From CAVQBP01 sp964448105 (GTDB taxonomy: Bacteria; Bacteroidota; Ignavibacteria; Ignavibacteriales; Ignavibacteriaceae): DNA of 64,000 bases. A model generated the notes under the pieces. That model ran no database searches, was not told the DNA's origin, and saw only the letters and a program-made list of their open reading frames with translations. The stretch covers positions 30,968-94,967 of the forward strand of contig CAYUVK010000003.1 of the NCBI GenBank assembly GCA_964448105.1. The letters run 5' to 3'. Positions 44,085 through 53,895 of the stretch are shown here, one piece after another. Positions within the stretch are counted from its first letter, which is position 1. Every line of letters starts with the position of its first letter. The translations under genes were made by a program, and so were the position numbers.

Positions 44085-44182
44085 AAATCCCATCAATTTA
44101 ATCTCTCATTCTCAAACATCCATTTTCCCAAAACTTCTTACACCTCCATTACATTATTTTAAAATATTATTTTATTTAAAAT
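44085..44182 (+). other. 98-nt G-free, C-containing stretch
   Basis: From 44085 to 44182 the plus strand contains no G at all but about 23 C residues, concentrated in the first 65 nt; only one G occurs up to 44210. It begins 6 nt after the stop of the hydrolase gene. C-rich, G-poor unstructured RNA is what Rho-utilisation sites look like, so a Rho-dependent terminator is a reasonable reading. No hairpin or ORF was found here. Confidence 0.55.
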
Positions 44183-44248
44183 GAATACCACTACCTTTTA
44201 TCAATTATAAGTTTTATTTTTAAACAAAGAATGTAAGAGAAACTATTG

Positions 44249-45016
44249 ATGATTTCAAAAAATACTTACGGCAAAAAGATCGCTTACTTTCTATTAAGCT
44301 ATTTTGTAATCTGGATCGTTTTATTTGAATTTATTTTACCTTCAAACAATTTTCTTCCCAAACCTTCGATTGTACTGGATTCTTTTTCAGCATTATGGAT
44401 AGACTATCATCTTTTTAGGAATTTTATTTCTTCGGTTGCTTCAATTTATGTCTCAATTATTGCTGCTTATTATTTTTTAAGAATTTTAAATAAAAGCCTT
44501 ATAAATGAAAAAAAAGGATTCCGGAATTTTATATTTTCTATTGAATGGTTTTCGAAATATGTTCCCGGAATTGTTTTGGGATTTTTATTAGTCTATTGGT
44601 TCCCGCATTCAGAATATGTAAAATATCTTTTCATTTTCATTGTTATTTTTAACACTCTTTTTCTAAAACATATGGATTTAGCTTTGAGAGTAAAACAAGA
44701 ATATATAGATTCAGCATTATCATTAGGTGCAAGCAATTCAATAATTGCAAATAAAGTGATCTGGAAATCTTTTCAACCAGATTTAATGAATCATATTTAT
44801 AACTCTCATATATACTTTTGGGCTATGTTGATAATTTTTGAATTTGCCAATAATGGAAAAGGATTCGGTTATATTTTTAGAAGTGCACTTGAGTTTAAAG
44901 ACTTATCGGCTTTGATTGCTATGATTTTGTTAACCGGGATAATTATTTTTTTAGGTTCATTAATAATTAAGTTATCTAAGAATAAATTTTTCTTTTGGAG
45001 CGGTATTGAGCACTGA
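44249..45016 (+). CDS. ABC transporter permease (SsuC/TauC-type)
   Basis: 255 residues from ATG 44249. Six hydrophobic segments; the EAA-loop is recognisable as DSALSLGASNSIIANKVIW followed by KSFQPDLMN. N-terminal LPKPSIVLDSFSALW also fits nitrate/sulfonate/taurine-type permeases. No substrate-binding protein gene is adjacent. It overlaps the ATPase gene by 11 nt. Substrate unknown. Confidence 0.85.
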   Translation: MISKNTYGKKIAYFLLSYFVIWIVLFEFILPSNNFLPKPSIVLDSFSALWIDYHLFRNFISSVASIYVSIIAAYYFLRILNKSLINEKKGFRNFIFSIEWFSKYVPGIVLGFLLVYWFPHSEYVKYLFIFIVIFNTLFLKHMDLALRVKQEYIDSALSLGASNSIIANKVIWKSFQPDLMNHIYNSHIYFWAMLIIFEFANNGKGFGYIFRSALEFKDLSALIAMILLTGIIIFLGSLIIKLSKNKFFFWSGIEH

Positions 45017-45812
45017 AATCGATATTCTTCAAGTAAAAAATGTTTCGAAATATTTTGAGATGCCTGCCGGTGCAAAAAATCATGTTTTAGAAAATATTAA
45101 TTTATCAGTAGAACATAATTCTCAGTATGGACAAGTTATATCAATACTTGCTCCTTTTGGCGCTGGTAAATCTACTTTATTAAGAATAATTGCCGGTCTT
45201 GAAAATCCTTCCGCGGGAGAAGTTTTATTTAATAATGTAAATTATAAACTATCTATGCAAAAGATTGTTTACCTCCCGGAGAAGCCTTCATCCTTCCCAT
45301 GGTTGAGTGTAAAACATAATTTAATTTTTGCAGTAGAAACCGGTTTGAATAATAACATTGAAAAGAACATAGATAATATTATATCTTTGTTAGGCTTAAC
45401 CGGATATGAAAATCATTTCCCGAATGATGCGAGTAAAGGATTTCGCTTTAGAATTTCTCTTGCCCGTGCTTTAGTGGTTAACCCGAAATTTATTTTAATT
45501 GATGATTCAATAAGAAACTTGGATACGGAAACAAAAAAAGAAATTTACGACATAATTAATCTTGTAGCTAATACATTAAAGATTACTTTTGTTCTAGGGA
45601 CAACAAATATTTCGGAAGCAATAAAGTTATCCGATTCAATCTTTCTTATGAAAAAAAATCCCGGATTAATTTTTCATGAATTGAAGCTGAATAAAGAACC
45701 GGGTAAAAATTTGAAGGTTAGAGGGAAAGAGGATTTCTCATCAATAAAAGATGAAATTGAATCCTTGTTGAAATCAAAAGATTTAGCAGAAGAAATAAGT
45801 TTTATTATTTAG
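45006..45812 (+). CDS. ABC transporter ATPase with degenerate catalytic motifs
   Basis: 268 residues from TTG 45006. Walker A is present as APFGAGKST (Lys55), the D-loop Leu172-Asp173 is kept, and Walker B reads FILIDDS. However the Q-loop Gln is Glu92, the signature LSGGMRQR reads ASKGFRFR (142-149), the catalytic Glu after Walker B is Asp167, and the H-switch His is Thr200 (GTTNISEA). It likely binds ATP but hydrolyses poorly. Paired with the permease just upstream. Confidence 0.85.
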   Translation: MSTEIDILQVKNVSKYFEMPAGAKNHVLENINLSVEHNSQYGQVISILAPFGAGKSTLLRIIAGLENPSAGEVLFNNVNYKLSMQKIVYLPEKPSSFPWLSVKHNLIFAVETGLNNNIEKNIDNIISLLGLTGYENHFPNDASKGFRFRISLARALVVNPKFILIDDSIRNLDTETKKEIYDIINLVANTLKITFVLGTTNISEAIKLSDSIFLMKKNPGLIFHELKLNKEPGKNLKVRGKEDFSSIKDEIESLLKSKDLAEEISFII

Positions 45813-45864
45813 TTGAAATTAGATTTTCATTGGTATAATAATTGAGCTTTCTTTAAAAATTTAC

Positions 45865-45892
45865 TATTTAACTGAATAAATATAGTTAAATA
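45865..45892 (+). other. 9-bp AT hairpin after the ABC operon
   Basis: TATTTAACT (45865-45873) pairs perfectly with AGTTAAATA (45884-45892), loop 10 nt. It lies 53 nt after the ABC ATPase stop. There is no continuous T-tract behind it, so it is at best a weak terminator or an operator. The remaining gap to 46055 contains nothing else I could support. Confidence 0.35.
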
Positions 45893-46054
45893 AGTTTGTT
45901 CATTGATATTTTGAAGAAAACTCAATTAAAAATCATAAAATTTCCATCAATTAATGGACTATTTAAGTAAGTGCGTAAATTATGCCGAAAAAACTTCCCA
46001 AAGCTGAGAATTTATTTATTTTTGCAAGTTAATTCATAAACTTGGAAGGATTAT

Positions 46055-47599
46055 ATGCAGAATAAAATTGACGAATTATTAACTAAAAAAGAAGAAGCAA
46101 AGTTAGGCGGTGGTAAAGAAAAAATTGATAAACAGCACAAAAAAGGGAAGTTAACTGCCAGGGAAAGAATTGAATTACTTATTGATGAAGGAAGCTTTGA
46201 AGAACTTGATATTTTTGTTCAGCATAGAGTAACAGATTTTGGTTTGGATAAACAACACTATCCCGGGGATGGAGTAATAACCGGTTTTGCAAAAATCGAT
46301 GGGAGACCGGTTGCTTTGTATAGCCAAGATTTTACGGTTTTTGGAGGTTCCTTATCCGAAGCGCATGCAGAAAAAATTGTTAAGATAATGAATTTAGCCC
46401 TTAAAGTTGGAGTTCCAATTATTGGTTTAAATGATTCAGGCGGAGCAAGAATTCAAGAAGGCGTAGTTAGCTTAGGCGGTTATGCAGATATATTCCTTCT
46501 TAATACATTGGCCTCCGGTGTTGTTCCTCAAATATCTGTAGTATTAGGGCCATGTGCAGGAGGAGCAGTTTATTCTCCGGCAATTACTGATTTTGTTTTT
46601 ATGGTGAGAAATACAAGCTATATGTTTGTTACGGGTCCAAATGTAGTTAAAACTGTTACGCACGAAGATGTAAGTTTTGAAGATCTTGGCGGTGCCGAAA
46701 CTCATGCAGTAAAAAGCGGAGTCACACATTTTATTAGTGATAATGAAATTGAATCATTGCTGGGAGTAAAAAAGCTATTGAGTTTTCTGCCTTTGAATTA
46801 TCGAGATTCTTTAGGTGATAAAGAATTTGATCACGAAACTTTGCAGCCTGAAGAAAAACTGAATTCAATTATACCTGAAAATCCAAATAAACCATATAAT
46901 ATGAAGGAGATAATAAATCTTCTAGTTGATGAAAATGAATTTTTTGAAGTTCAGAAAGAATATGCAGATAATATTATTGTAGGATTTGGAAGAATTGGCG
47001 GAATATCTGTTGGAATAGTAGCAAATCAGCCTGAAGTTTTAGCCGGAGTTTTAGATATAAATGCCTCTGTTAAAGGTGCAAGATTTGTAAGGTTTTGTGA
47101 TGCTTTTAATATTCCTCTTTTAGTTCTAGTAGATGTTCCGGGTTTTTTACCTGGAACCGAACAAGAGTGGAATGGAATAATAAGACACGGAGCAAAGTTA
47201 CTATATGCTTTTTGTGAAGCTACTGTTCCTAAAGTAACTGTAATTACAAGAAAAGCATATGGTGGTGCATATGATGTCATGAATTCGAAACATATTAGAG
47301 GAGATTTTAATTTTGCCTGGCCTTCTGCTGAAATTGCAGTAATGGGGCCAAAAGGTGCTGTTGAAATTATATTTAAAAAGGAAATATCAAAAGCTGCAGA
47401 TCCCGAAGCTGAATTAGAGAAAAAGCTTAAAGAATATATCGATAAATTTGCAAATCCTTATATTGCTGCGGAAAGAGGCTATCTAGATGATGTTATTAAT
47501 CCAAAGGATACAAAAATAAAATTAATTAATGCGTTTAGATTATTAAAAACGAAAGTAGATAAAAATCCGCCTAAAAAACACGGGAATATTCCTTTATAA
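46055..47599 (+). CDS. Acyl-CoA carboxylase carboxyltransferase subunit (PccB/MmdA type)
   Basis: 514 residues. N-terminal KGKLTARERIELLIDEGSFE, YSQDFTVFGGSLSEAHAEKI, GLNDSGGARIQEGVVSLGGY, and C-terminal DVPGFLPGTEQEWNGIIRHG, KAYGGAYDVMNSKHIRGD. These are typical of propionyl-CoA carboxylase beta and methylmalonyl-CoA decarboxylase alpha subunits; the two cannot be separated by eye. No biotin-carrier or carboxylase subunit gene is next to it. Confidence 0.92.
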   Translation: MQNKIDELLTKKEEAKLGGGKEKIDKQHKKGKLTARERIELLIDEGSFEELDIFVQHRVTDFGLDKQHYPGDGVITGFAKIDGRPVALYSQDFTVFGGSLSEAHAEKIVKIMNLALKVGVPIIGLNDSGGARIQEGVVSLGGYADIFLLNTLASGVVPQISVVLGPCAGGAVYSPAITDFVFMVRNTSYMFVTGPNVVKTVTHEDVSFEDLGGAETHAVKSGVTHFISDNEIESLLGVKKLLSFLPLNYRDSLGDKEFDHETLQPEEKLNSIIPENPNKPYNMKEIINLLVDENEFFEVQKEYADNIIVGFGRIGGISVGIVANQPEVLAGVLDINASVKGARFVRFCDAFNIPLLVLVDVPGFLPGTEQEWNGIIRHGAKLLYAFCEATVPKVTVITRKAYGGAYDVMNSKHIRGDFNFAWPSAEIAVMGPKGAVEIIFKKEISKAADPEAELEKKLKEYIDKFANPYIAAERGYLDDVINPKDTKIKLINAFRLLKTKVDKNPPKKHGNIPL

Positions 47600-47721
47600 G
47601 AAAAATTTTAGTTAAGTACTTGTATTAAAAGTAATTACATAAATCAGTTTATTTTTTACTTGATAAATCGTAAATCAACTAGTATATTCAATATATTAAA
47701 TCATAAAAATATGGAGACTTG

Positions 47722-50325
47722 ATGGGAAAAAGACAATTACTAATTGTGATAATTTCTTTATTTGCTTTGCTTTTTTATTCATGCGGGGCCAATAAAGAAA
47801 TTACCAGGAATGATAGATTCGATAAAAACAGTGTAAAAGTTCAAAGTGGAGGAATTGTATCTGAATTGCTTGAACAAGCGAGACAGTATTACGTTTCTGC
47901 TCTTGGCAGCCAGGAAAAAGGCCCTACTTCTGAAACTGTTCAAAAATACGAATCCGCATTACGTATTATAAATAACCTCAGCTATTATCCGGGAATAGAA
48001 AATAATGAAGCTTACGTTGAACTAGAAAAATCAATTATTGACGATTATAGAAAATTTGTTGATGGACTACCTGAGGTTCCGGTTGAAGTTTCATTTGCCG
48101 CGTTAGAAGAATGGATGGGAAAGAATCTTCCCGAAATTCAAATTAATTGGGAAAAAGACAAAAAAAACAAATCTGTTGTTATCCCTGCTGACGTTCCCCT
48201 TGAAATTAATCCAGTTGTTGAAAGATGGTTAGATTATTTTACAAGTAAAGGAAGAGCCCATATGCAGGTATGGCTTGCAAGATCCGGCAAATACTTTCCT
48301 ATGATGAAAAAGATCTTTGCAGATGAAGGAATCCCGCAGCAATTGGTCTATTTAAGCATGGTTGAAAGTGCTTTGAATCCGACTGCACGTTCATGGGCTA
48401 GTGCCGTAGGATTATGGCAGTTTGTTAAATCAACAGGAAGACTGTATGGTTTACAGTCTGATTTTTATTATGATGAAAGAAGAGATCCTGAAAAAGCAAC
48501 ACATGCTGCAGCAAAACATCTAAGAGATTTATATGCAGATCTTGGGGATTGGTATCTTACTTTAGCTTCTTATAATGCCGGTGAAGGTAGAATTACCAGG
48601 GCTATGAGAAGGGCAGGTTCCGATGACTTTTGGTCGATAAGCCGATATCTTCCGAGAGAAACTAGAAGTTATGTTCCGCAGTTTATTGCTGTTTGTCTGA
48701 TAGGGATGAACCCGGAAAAATACGGTTTTACAGATATTAATTATGAGAAATCCGCTAAATATGAAACCTATAATGTTAATGAAGCTGTTTCGTTGAATTA
48801 TTTAGCCAGTTCTATTGGAACAGATCTTGGAACACTTCAAGATATGAATCCTGAATTAACTCAATTAAGCACACCTCCATCATTTCCAGGTGGTTATCCG
48901 TTAAAAATACCTGTTGGAATGTCAAAACAGTTAGCTGCCAGTCTTGTTAATATTCCCGAATCAGCAAAACGATATTATCTTGTTCACACCGTCCGGAGAG
49001 GTGAAACTCTTTCCGGGATTGCATATAGGTATGGAGTTTCAAAATATGATTTAGCAGATGTTAATAATATTTCGATAAGAAGTAAAATTTATGTAGGTGT
49101 AACGCTTAAAATACCTGTTAAAAATTTAGCTACAAAAGATTTTGCATATAATACCAATGTTGAATCCGCAGAAGATGATAATTCATCGGGTGAATATGTG
49201 TCTCCATATCTCGCTTTAAATAAGGATATGGATTCTTCATCGGTTGCAGATGATAGTGATGAGGCACTTGTCGTTAATGATGAAGAAACAGAACCTTTCA
49301 ATGATACAAGTGAAGTAATAGAAACAGCAGATAATTCATCAAACGATGTTGTTGTTCCTAATAATAAAGTGCCTGTTAATTACCGTGTAAAGAAAAAAGA
49401 TAGCTTATTAGGAATAGCCGATTTATTTAATACACGAGTAAGTGATATTAGAAACTGGAACAATATTCCGTATACTGAAACAATAAATGTTGGACAAACC
49501 TTAACCATCTATGTCCCTGAAGATAAAAAAGAATTTTATGCCAGTCTTGATAACCAAACCCCTGTTGAAAAATCAATTACCAAAGACAACTCTCCGGTTA
49601 CAAGTAATCACTGGGTATATCACCGAATTCGAAGAGGAGAAAATCTTAATTCTATTGCAACAAAATATAGAGCCGATATTAATTCCATTAAAGATTGGAA
49701 CAACTTAAGAAGTAATAGAATTTATGCAGGCAGAAGGTTAAAAATATATACAACTAAAACATCTTCTTCGTATGCCTCAAGTGATAATAATTACGATGAA
49801 ACTCAAAAATTCAGATACAGAATCAGAAGAGGGGAAACCTTAAGTGAATTGGCAGAAAGGTTTTCTGTTTCAATGACACAAATAAGAAGATGGAACCATT
49901 TGAGAAGCAATCAATTGATTGCTGGGAGAACCCTAACAATATTTTCTAATGAGCATACATCTTCTTTAGGTGATAATACCGTTAAGACTTCGGCAAATGT
50001 TAATTATTACAGAGTGAAAAAAGGTGATACGATCGGGGAAATTGCAGAATTATATAAAGTACATACTTCTGATATTAGAAGATGGAATGATTTAAATGGC
50101 AATATTATTTTTGCCGGCAAAACATTGAAAATTTATTCTGATGCTGATGTAAATGATCTTCCTGAAAATGTCAGCAGCAGTTCCACATATCTGCATACAG
50201 TAGAAAGCGGAGAATCTTTATACAGCATAGCACAAAAATATGATACTTCGGTTCAGAGATTGAAATACATCAATCATATTAGAAGCAATAAAATTGTTGT
50301 AGGTCAAAAACTGAAAATAAAATAA
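47722..50325 (+). CDS. mltD: Membrane-bound lytic transglycosylase MltD-like with six LysM repeats
   Basis: 867 residues. A lipoprotein-like signal with Cys21 (ALLFYSCGAN), a helical linker, then a GH23 domain with catalytic Glu215 (LSMVESALNPTARSW), ASAVGLWQFVKSTGRLYGL and LASYNAGEGRITRAMRRAG. Six LysM repeats follow, starting near residues 417, 552, 635, 700, 761 and 821 (for example HTVRRGETLSGIAYRYGVS and YRVKKGDTIGEIAELYKVH), separated by Ser/Asp-rich linkers. Cleaves peptidoglycan; the LysM count is higher than in E. coli MltD (two). ATG 47722 preceded by GGAG. Confidence 0.93.
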   Translation: MGKRQLLIVIISLFALLFYSCGANKEITRNDRFDKNSVKVQSGGIVSELLEQARQYYVSALGSQEKGPTSETVQKYESALRIINNLSYYPGIENNEAYVELEKSIIDDYRKFVDGLPEVPVEVSFAALEEWMGKNLPEIQINWEKDKKNKSVVIPADVPLEINPVVERWLDYFTSKGRAHMQVWLARSGKYFPMMKKIFADEGIPQQLVYLSMVESALNPTARSWASAVGLWQFVKSTGRLYGLQSDFYYDERRDPEKATHAAAKHLRDLYADLGDWYLTLASYNAGEGRITRAMRRAGSDDFWSISRYLPRETRSYVPQFIAVCLIGMNPEKYGFTDINYEKSAKYETYNVNEAVSLNYLASSIGTDLGTLQDMNPELTQLSTPPSFPGGYPLKIPVGMSKQLAASLVNIPESAKRYYLVHTVRRGETLSGIAYRYGVSKYDLADVNNISIRSKIYVGVTLKIPVKNLATKDFAYNTNVESAEDDNSSGEYVSPYLALNKDMDSSSVADDSDEALVVNDEETEPFNDTSEVIETADNSSNDVVVPNNKVPVNYRVKKKDSLLGIADLFNTRVSDIRNWNNIPYTETINVGQTLTIYVPEDKKEFYASLDNQTPVEKSITKDNSPVTSNHWVYHRIRRGENLNSIATKYRADINSIKDWNNLRSNRIYAGRRLKIYTTKTSSSYASSDNNYDETQKFRYRIRRGETLSELAERFSVSMTQIRRWNHLRSNQLIAGRTLTIFSNEHTSSLGDNTVKTSANVNYYRVKKGDTIGEIAELYKVHTSDIRRWNDLNGNIIFAGKTLKIYSDADVNDLPENVSSSSTYLHTVESGESLYSIAQKYDTSVQRLKYINHIRSNKIVVGQKLKIK

Positions 50326-50403
50326 TTTTATTTTTTGTTATTTTTATTAAATTAACAAAGGTAAAAAAAAATTAATATTTAAATACGTTCATAAAAAATA
50401 TTG

Positions 50404-50496
<93 letters not shown>

Positions 50497-50515
50497 AAAA
50501 GAATAATTAAAATTT

Positions 50516-50565
50516 TAGCCGTTTCTCCGAGAAGATTTTTCGGATTAAAAACGGCTATTTTTTTT
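50516..50565 (+). terminator. Riboswitch-controlled transcription terminator
   Basis: TAGCCGTTT (50516-50524) pairs with AAACGGCTA (50549-50557), with an inner CTCCGA/TCGGAT stem, followed by eight T residues (50558-50565). The 3' P1 strand of the riboswitch (AAACGG, 50488-50493) is also complementary to CCGTTT of the terminator's 5' arm, so without TPP it can form an anti-terminator. The gene's ribosome-binding site follows at GAAAGGA. Confidence 0.92.
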
Positions 50566-50581
50566 GAAAGGAATCAAAAAA

Positions 50582-53059
50582 ATGAAACCATTAATTATTC
50601 TTTTTTTATTTTGCAATGTCTTTGTTTTTGCACAAAGTTTTGAAATTAAGGGAAAAGTGCTGGATAATGACACGGGTAATCCATTACCCGGTGCAAATAT
50701 CTACATTGAAGAAAATCCCAGCATAGGAATTGCTGCTGACAGCCTGGGTAATTTTACTTTAAAAGATCATTTCACAATTGATGCTCATTTAGTTGTAAGT
50801 TATATTGGCTATAATACAAAAACAACAGTAATTTCAGATATTCCAATCCCAGGTCAATTAATTATTAAACTGGAACCGAAAATCATTCCGGCGCAAACAG
50901 TTTTAGTTGAAGGCAGTCTTGGAAGGGAAGGAATCACTCCTTTAGCATTTAGTAAAATCAAGAGAAAAGATATTGAAGAGAAATATACAGTTCAGGACGT
51001 GCCGGAATTTTTAAGCTCTTTGCCTTCCACTACTTTTTATTCTGAAGGCGGTAGCGGTATTGGTTATAATTATTTAAGCATAAGAGGTTTTGATCAGAGA
51101 AGAATTTCTGTCTCGATAAATGGAATTCCGCAAAATGATCCGGAAGATCATAATGTCTATTGGCTGGATTTTCCGGATTTACTGGCAAGTACTGATTTAA
51201 TACAGGTGCAAAGAGGAGCAGGCTCCGGAGTTTTTGGTTACCCGGCTATTGGCGGTTCAATAAATATTATTACTTCTGCTTTTTCAAATTCTCCAATGGT
51301 GAATTTATCTGCCTCTTTAGGATGTTATAATGTGAGAAAATATTCAGCTTCTGTTTCAAGCGGATTGATAAATAATAAGTATTCAATTTATGCAAAATTA
51401 TCCAAGATATTAAGCAGCGGTTATAGAGACCTTTCATGGGTAAATTTTAATTCTTATTATCTCTCCACAGTAAGGTATGATAAAAATTTAACTACACAAA
51501 TAAATTTTTATGGAGGACCAATTGCAGATGGCCTCGCTTATACAGGTCTGCCAAAATTTACGATAAAAAATAAAGAATTGAGAAAATTAAATTATTCTTA
51601 CTGGGAAACTAATGCACAGGTGGATTCTTTTTCTTATACTATCGCTAGAAGACCTGATGAAATAGAAAATTTTTCTCAGCCGCATTACGAATTATTAAAC
51701 GAATTAAAAATAAATGACGCGATTACTCTCAACTCTGCTCTATTTTTAGTAACCGGGAACGGTTTTTTTGATTATGACGGCACCGGTTTAGATACATCTT
51801 CATTACATCTAACTTCTCAATACGGTTTTCATCCCGATCAAAACCCGTCTAATTTATTAATAAAAGCGGAAGTTGAAAATAATCAATATGGCTGGATTCC
51901 TAGGTTAAGCTATAAACATAAAAACGGAGAGCTGATAATCGGCGGTGAATTTAGAATTCATAGATCAATTCACTGGGGTAGTATAGCTTACGGATCAAAT
52001 CTTCCGCAAGGTTTATCCCAGGATTTTCGTGTTTATTATTTTAATGGTGCTAAGGATATTGTAAATGGTTTTGTTCATGAAACTTACACTTTAAATGAAC
52101 ATTGGAACTTTTTAGGCGAAATCCAACTGGCATACCATAAATATAGGTTTTACAACGAACATTTTTATAACAATAATTTTTCTATTGTTGGATTATATTT
52201 TAATCCAAGAATAGGTGTCAATTATAAATTTAATTCTGAACAAAATATTTATATTTCATTTGCAAGAGTTACAAGAGAACCGAGACTAGGTACATATTAT
52301 TCAGGGGAAGAATCTATATGGGGTTCCAGACCACAGTTTGTACAAAATGCAAATGGTTCTTATAATTATGATGAACCATATGTCAAACCAGAAACGATGA
52401 ATGATTTTGAATTTGGATATTCAATTATCAATAAGAATTTTAATATTTCTTTAAATTTGTATTACATGTTGTTTGATAATGAAATTGTTAATAACGGTAA
52501 GTTAGATATTTTTGGACAACCGATAACCGGGAACATGAATAGTACAATACACCAAGGGGTAGAATTATCAAGTAATATAAAACTTCCTTTAAATTTATCA
52601 CTACTTTCAAATTTTACTTTCAGCAAGAATTATGTAAATAAAGGTACTTATTTTATCGATCAGAATAATTCCCTCGATTTGAGCGGTAATAGAATCGGTG
52701 GATTCCCGGATTTTTTATTTAATTTTGGTTTGAGCTATAAAAAAGATCCTTTATTCATTCAATTAAATGGAAAGTATGTGGGTAAATTTTATTCCGATTA
52801 TTATGATAATAAACTCACTGAGTATTTGAACATGTTCCCTGGATTTATAAGTTACAATGATAATGTTAATGATGCATATTTTACTACTGATTTTTATATT
52901 AGTTATTCGGTTAATGCATTAAGTGCATTAAATTCAAGTAAAATTTTTTTACAAGTAATAAATATTTTTAATAATTTATATTCTGCAAATGCTATTGGTG
53001 CCGAGTTTTTTCCTGCTGCAGAAAGAAATTTCTTAGCAGGTTTCCAAATTGGATTATAA
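50582..53059 (+). CDS. TonB-dependent outer-membrane receptor, probable thiamine/TPP uptake
   Basis: 825 residues from ATG 50582. Signal peptide (LIILFLFCNVFVFAQ), a carboxypeptidase-like regulatory domain (GKVLDNDTGNPLPGANIYIE), plug domain (PSTTFYSEGGSGIGYNYLSI, RGFDQRRISVSINGIPQND) and a C-terminal beta-barrel ending with AERNFLAGFQIGL. The TPP riboswitch in its leader makes thiamine or its phosphates the likely substrate, matching the receptors predicted in TPP regulons of Bacteroidota. ATG chosen over TTG 50564, which lies within the terminator T-run. Confidence 0.92.
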   Translation: MKPLIILFLFCNVFVFAQSFEIKGKVLDNDTGNPLPGANIYIEENPSIGIAADSLGNFTLKDHFTIDAHLVVSYIGYNTKTTVISDIPIPGQLIIKLEPKIIPAQTVLVEGSLGREGITPLAFSKIKRKDIEEKYTVQDVPEFLSSLPSTTFYSEGGSGIGYNYLSIRGFDQRRISVSINGIPQNDPEDHNVYWLDFPDLLASTDLIQVQRGAGSGVFGYPAIGGSINIITSAFSNSPMVNLSASLGCYNVRKYSASVSSGLINNKYSIYAKLSKILSSGYRDLSWVNFNSYYLSTVRYDKNLTTQINFYGGPIADGLAYTGLPKFTIKNKELRKLNYSYWETNAQVDSFSYTIARRPDEIENFSQPHYELLNELKINDAITLNSALFLVTGNGFFDYDGTGLDTSSLHLTSQYGFHPDQNPSNLLIKAEVENNQYGWIPRLSYKHKNGELIIGGEFRIHRSIHWGSIAYGSNLPQGLSQDFRVYYFNGAKDIVNGFVHETYTLNEHWNFLGEIQLAYHKYRFYNEHFYNNNFSIVGLYFNPRIGVNYKFNSEQNIYISFARVTREPRLGTYYSGEESIWGSRPQFVQNANGSYNYDEPYVKPETMNDFEFGYSIINKNFNISLNLYYMLFDNEIVNNGKLDIFGQPITGNMNSTIHQGVELSSNIKLPLNLSLLSNFTFSKNYVNKGTYFIDQNNSLDLSGNRIGGFPDFLFNFGLSYKKDPLFIQLNGKYVGKFYSDYYDNKLTEYLNMFPGFISYNDNVNDAYFTTDFYISYSVNALSALNSSKIFLQVINIFNNLYSANAIGAEFFPAAERNFLAGFQIGL

Positions 53060-53170
53060 TACCGTTTTAATTTTTTGCATAATATTTCTTGCTAAAAAAT
53101 AAATAGAAAACTAATTGAAAAGGTGCGATGGATTGGAACTGATTGAATAAATTTTTTTTAATTTGGAAAT

Positions 53171-53213
53171 GATCCGTTATGATCCGTCTAATCCGTTAAA
53201 TCCGTGTTCTATT
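53171..53213 (+). repeat. ATCCGT tandem-like repeat
   Basis: Four copies of ATCCGT at 53172, 53182, 53191 and 53200, separated by 3-4 nt spacers, followed by GTTCTATT. This GATCCGTCTAATCCGT-style stretch resembles an intergenic repeat I recall from Bacteroidota-like genomes. It lies between the TonB receptor and thiamine pyrophosphokinase genes, with nothing coding in the 182-nt gap. Confidence 0.55.
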
Positions 53214-53241
53214 GTATTTAAAGGTTTAGATTAAGACTAAT

Positions 53242-53895
53242 ATGAAAAAATGTATAATACTGGCAAATGGAAAACCGCCTCATAAATCTGTAATTGAATA
53301 TTTAAAGAAAAAAAATTATTTAACTTTACTTTGTGCAGACGGCGGAACAAACAGCGCCGGGAGATTAAAAATTATTCCGGATTTTATAATTGGAGATTTC
53401 GATTCAATTAGCGAACCGACTTTAAATAAATTTAAATCCAGCTCCAAAATAATTCAAATAAAAAGACAAAATGATACTGACGTTGAAAAATGTTTGAAGT
53501 TTGCTATAAGAAAGAAATTTAACGAAGCTATCCTTTTAGGTGTAACCGGGAACAGGCTCGATCATACCTTTTGTAATCTTGGAATTGTGCTTAAGTTTTT
53601 TAATAGAATTAAACTTGGAATAATTGCCGAAAATTCAATATTAACTCCATATACCGGGAATATAGAACTAAAAACTCATCCTAATGAAACAATCTCATTG
53701 TACGGTTTAGATAACAAAACAAAAATAAAATCCTTTGAATTAAAATATCCATTAAAAAATGTTACTCTTCCTTTTGGTAAAAAAGAAAGTACAAGCAATG
53801 TAGCATTATCAAATCCTTTACATATACAGGTTAAAGGCGGGATCATATTTATAATTAGAGATTATCAAACGATAAAAAAATATGATCTCCTTTAG
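53242..53895 (+). CDS. thiN: Thiamine pyrophosphokinase
   Basis: 217 residues. N-terminal ILANGKPPHKSVIEYL, CADGGTNSAGRLKIIPD, the metal-site FIIGDFDSISEP, KRQNDTDVEKCLKFAI and GVTGNRLDHTFCNLG are all diagnostic of the thiamine pyrophosphokinase family. It turns imported thiamine into TPP. It overlaps the next transporter gene by 14 nt. Its place after the TPP-riboswitch receptor supports a salvage pathway. Confidence 0.93.
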   Translation: MKKCIILANGKPPHKSVIEYLKKKNYLTLLCADGGTNSAGRLKIIPDFIIGDFDSISEPTLNKFKSSSKIIQIKRQNDTDVEKCLKFAIRKKFNEAILLGVTGNRLDHTFCNLGIVLKFFNRIKLGIIAENSILTPYTGNIELKTHPNETISLYGLDNKTKIKSFELKYPLKNVTLPFGKKESTSNVALSNPLHIQVKGGIIFIIRDYQTIKKYDLL

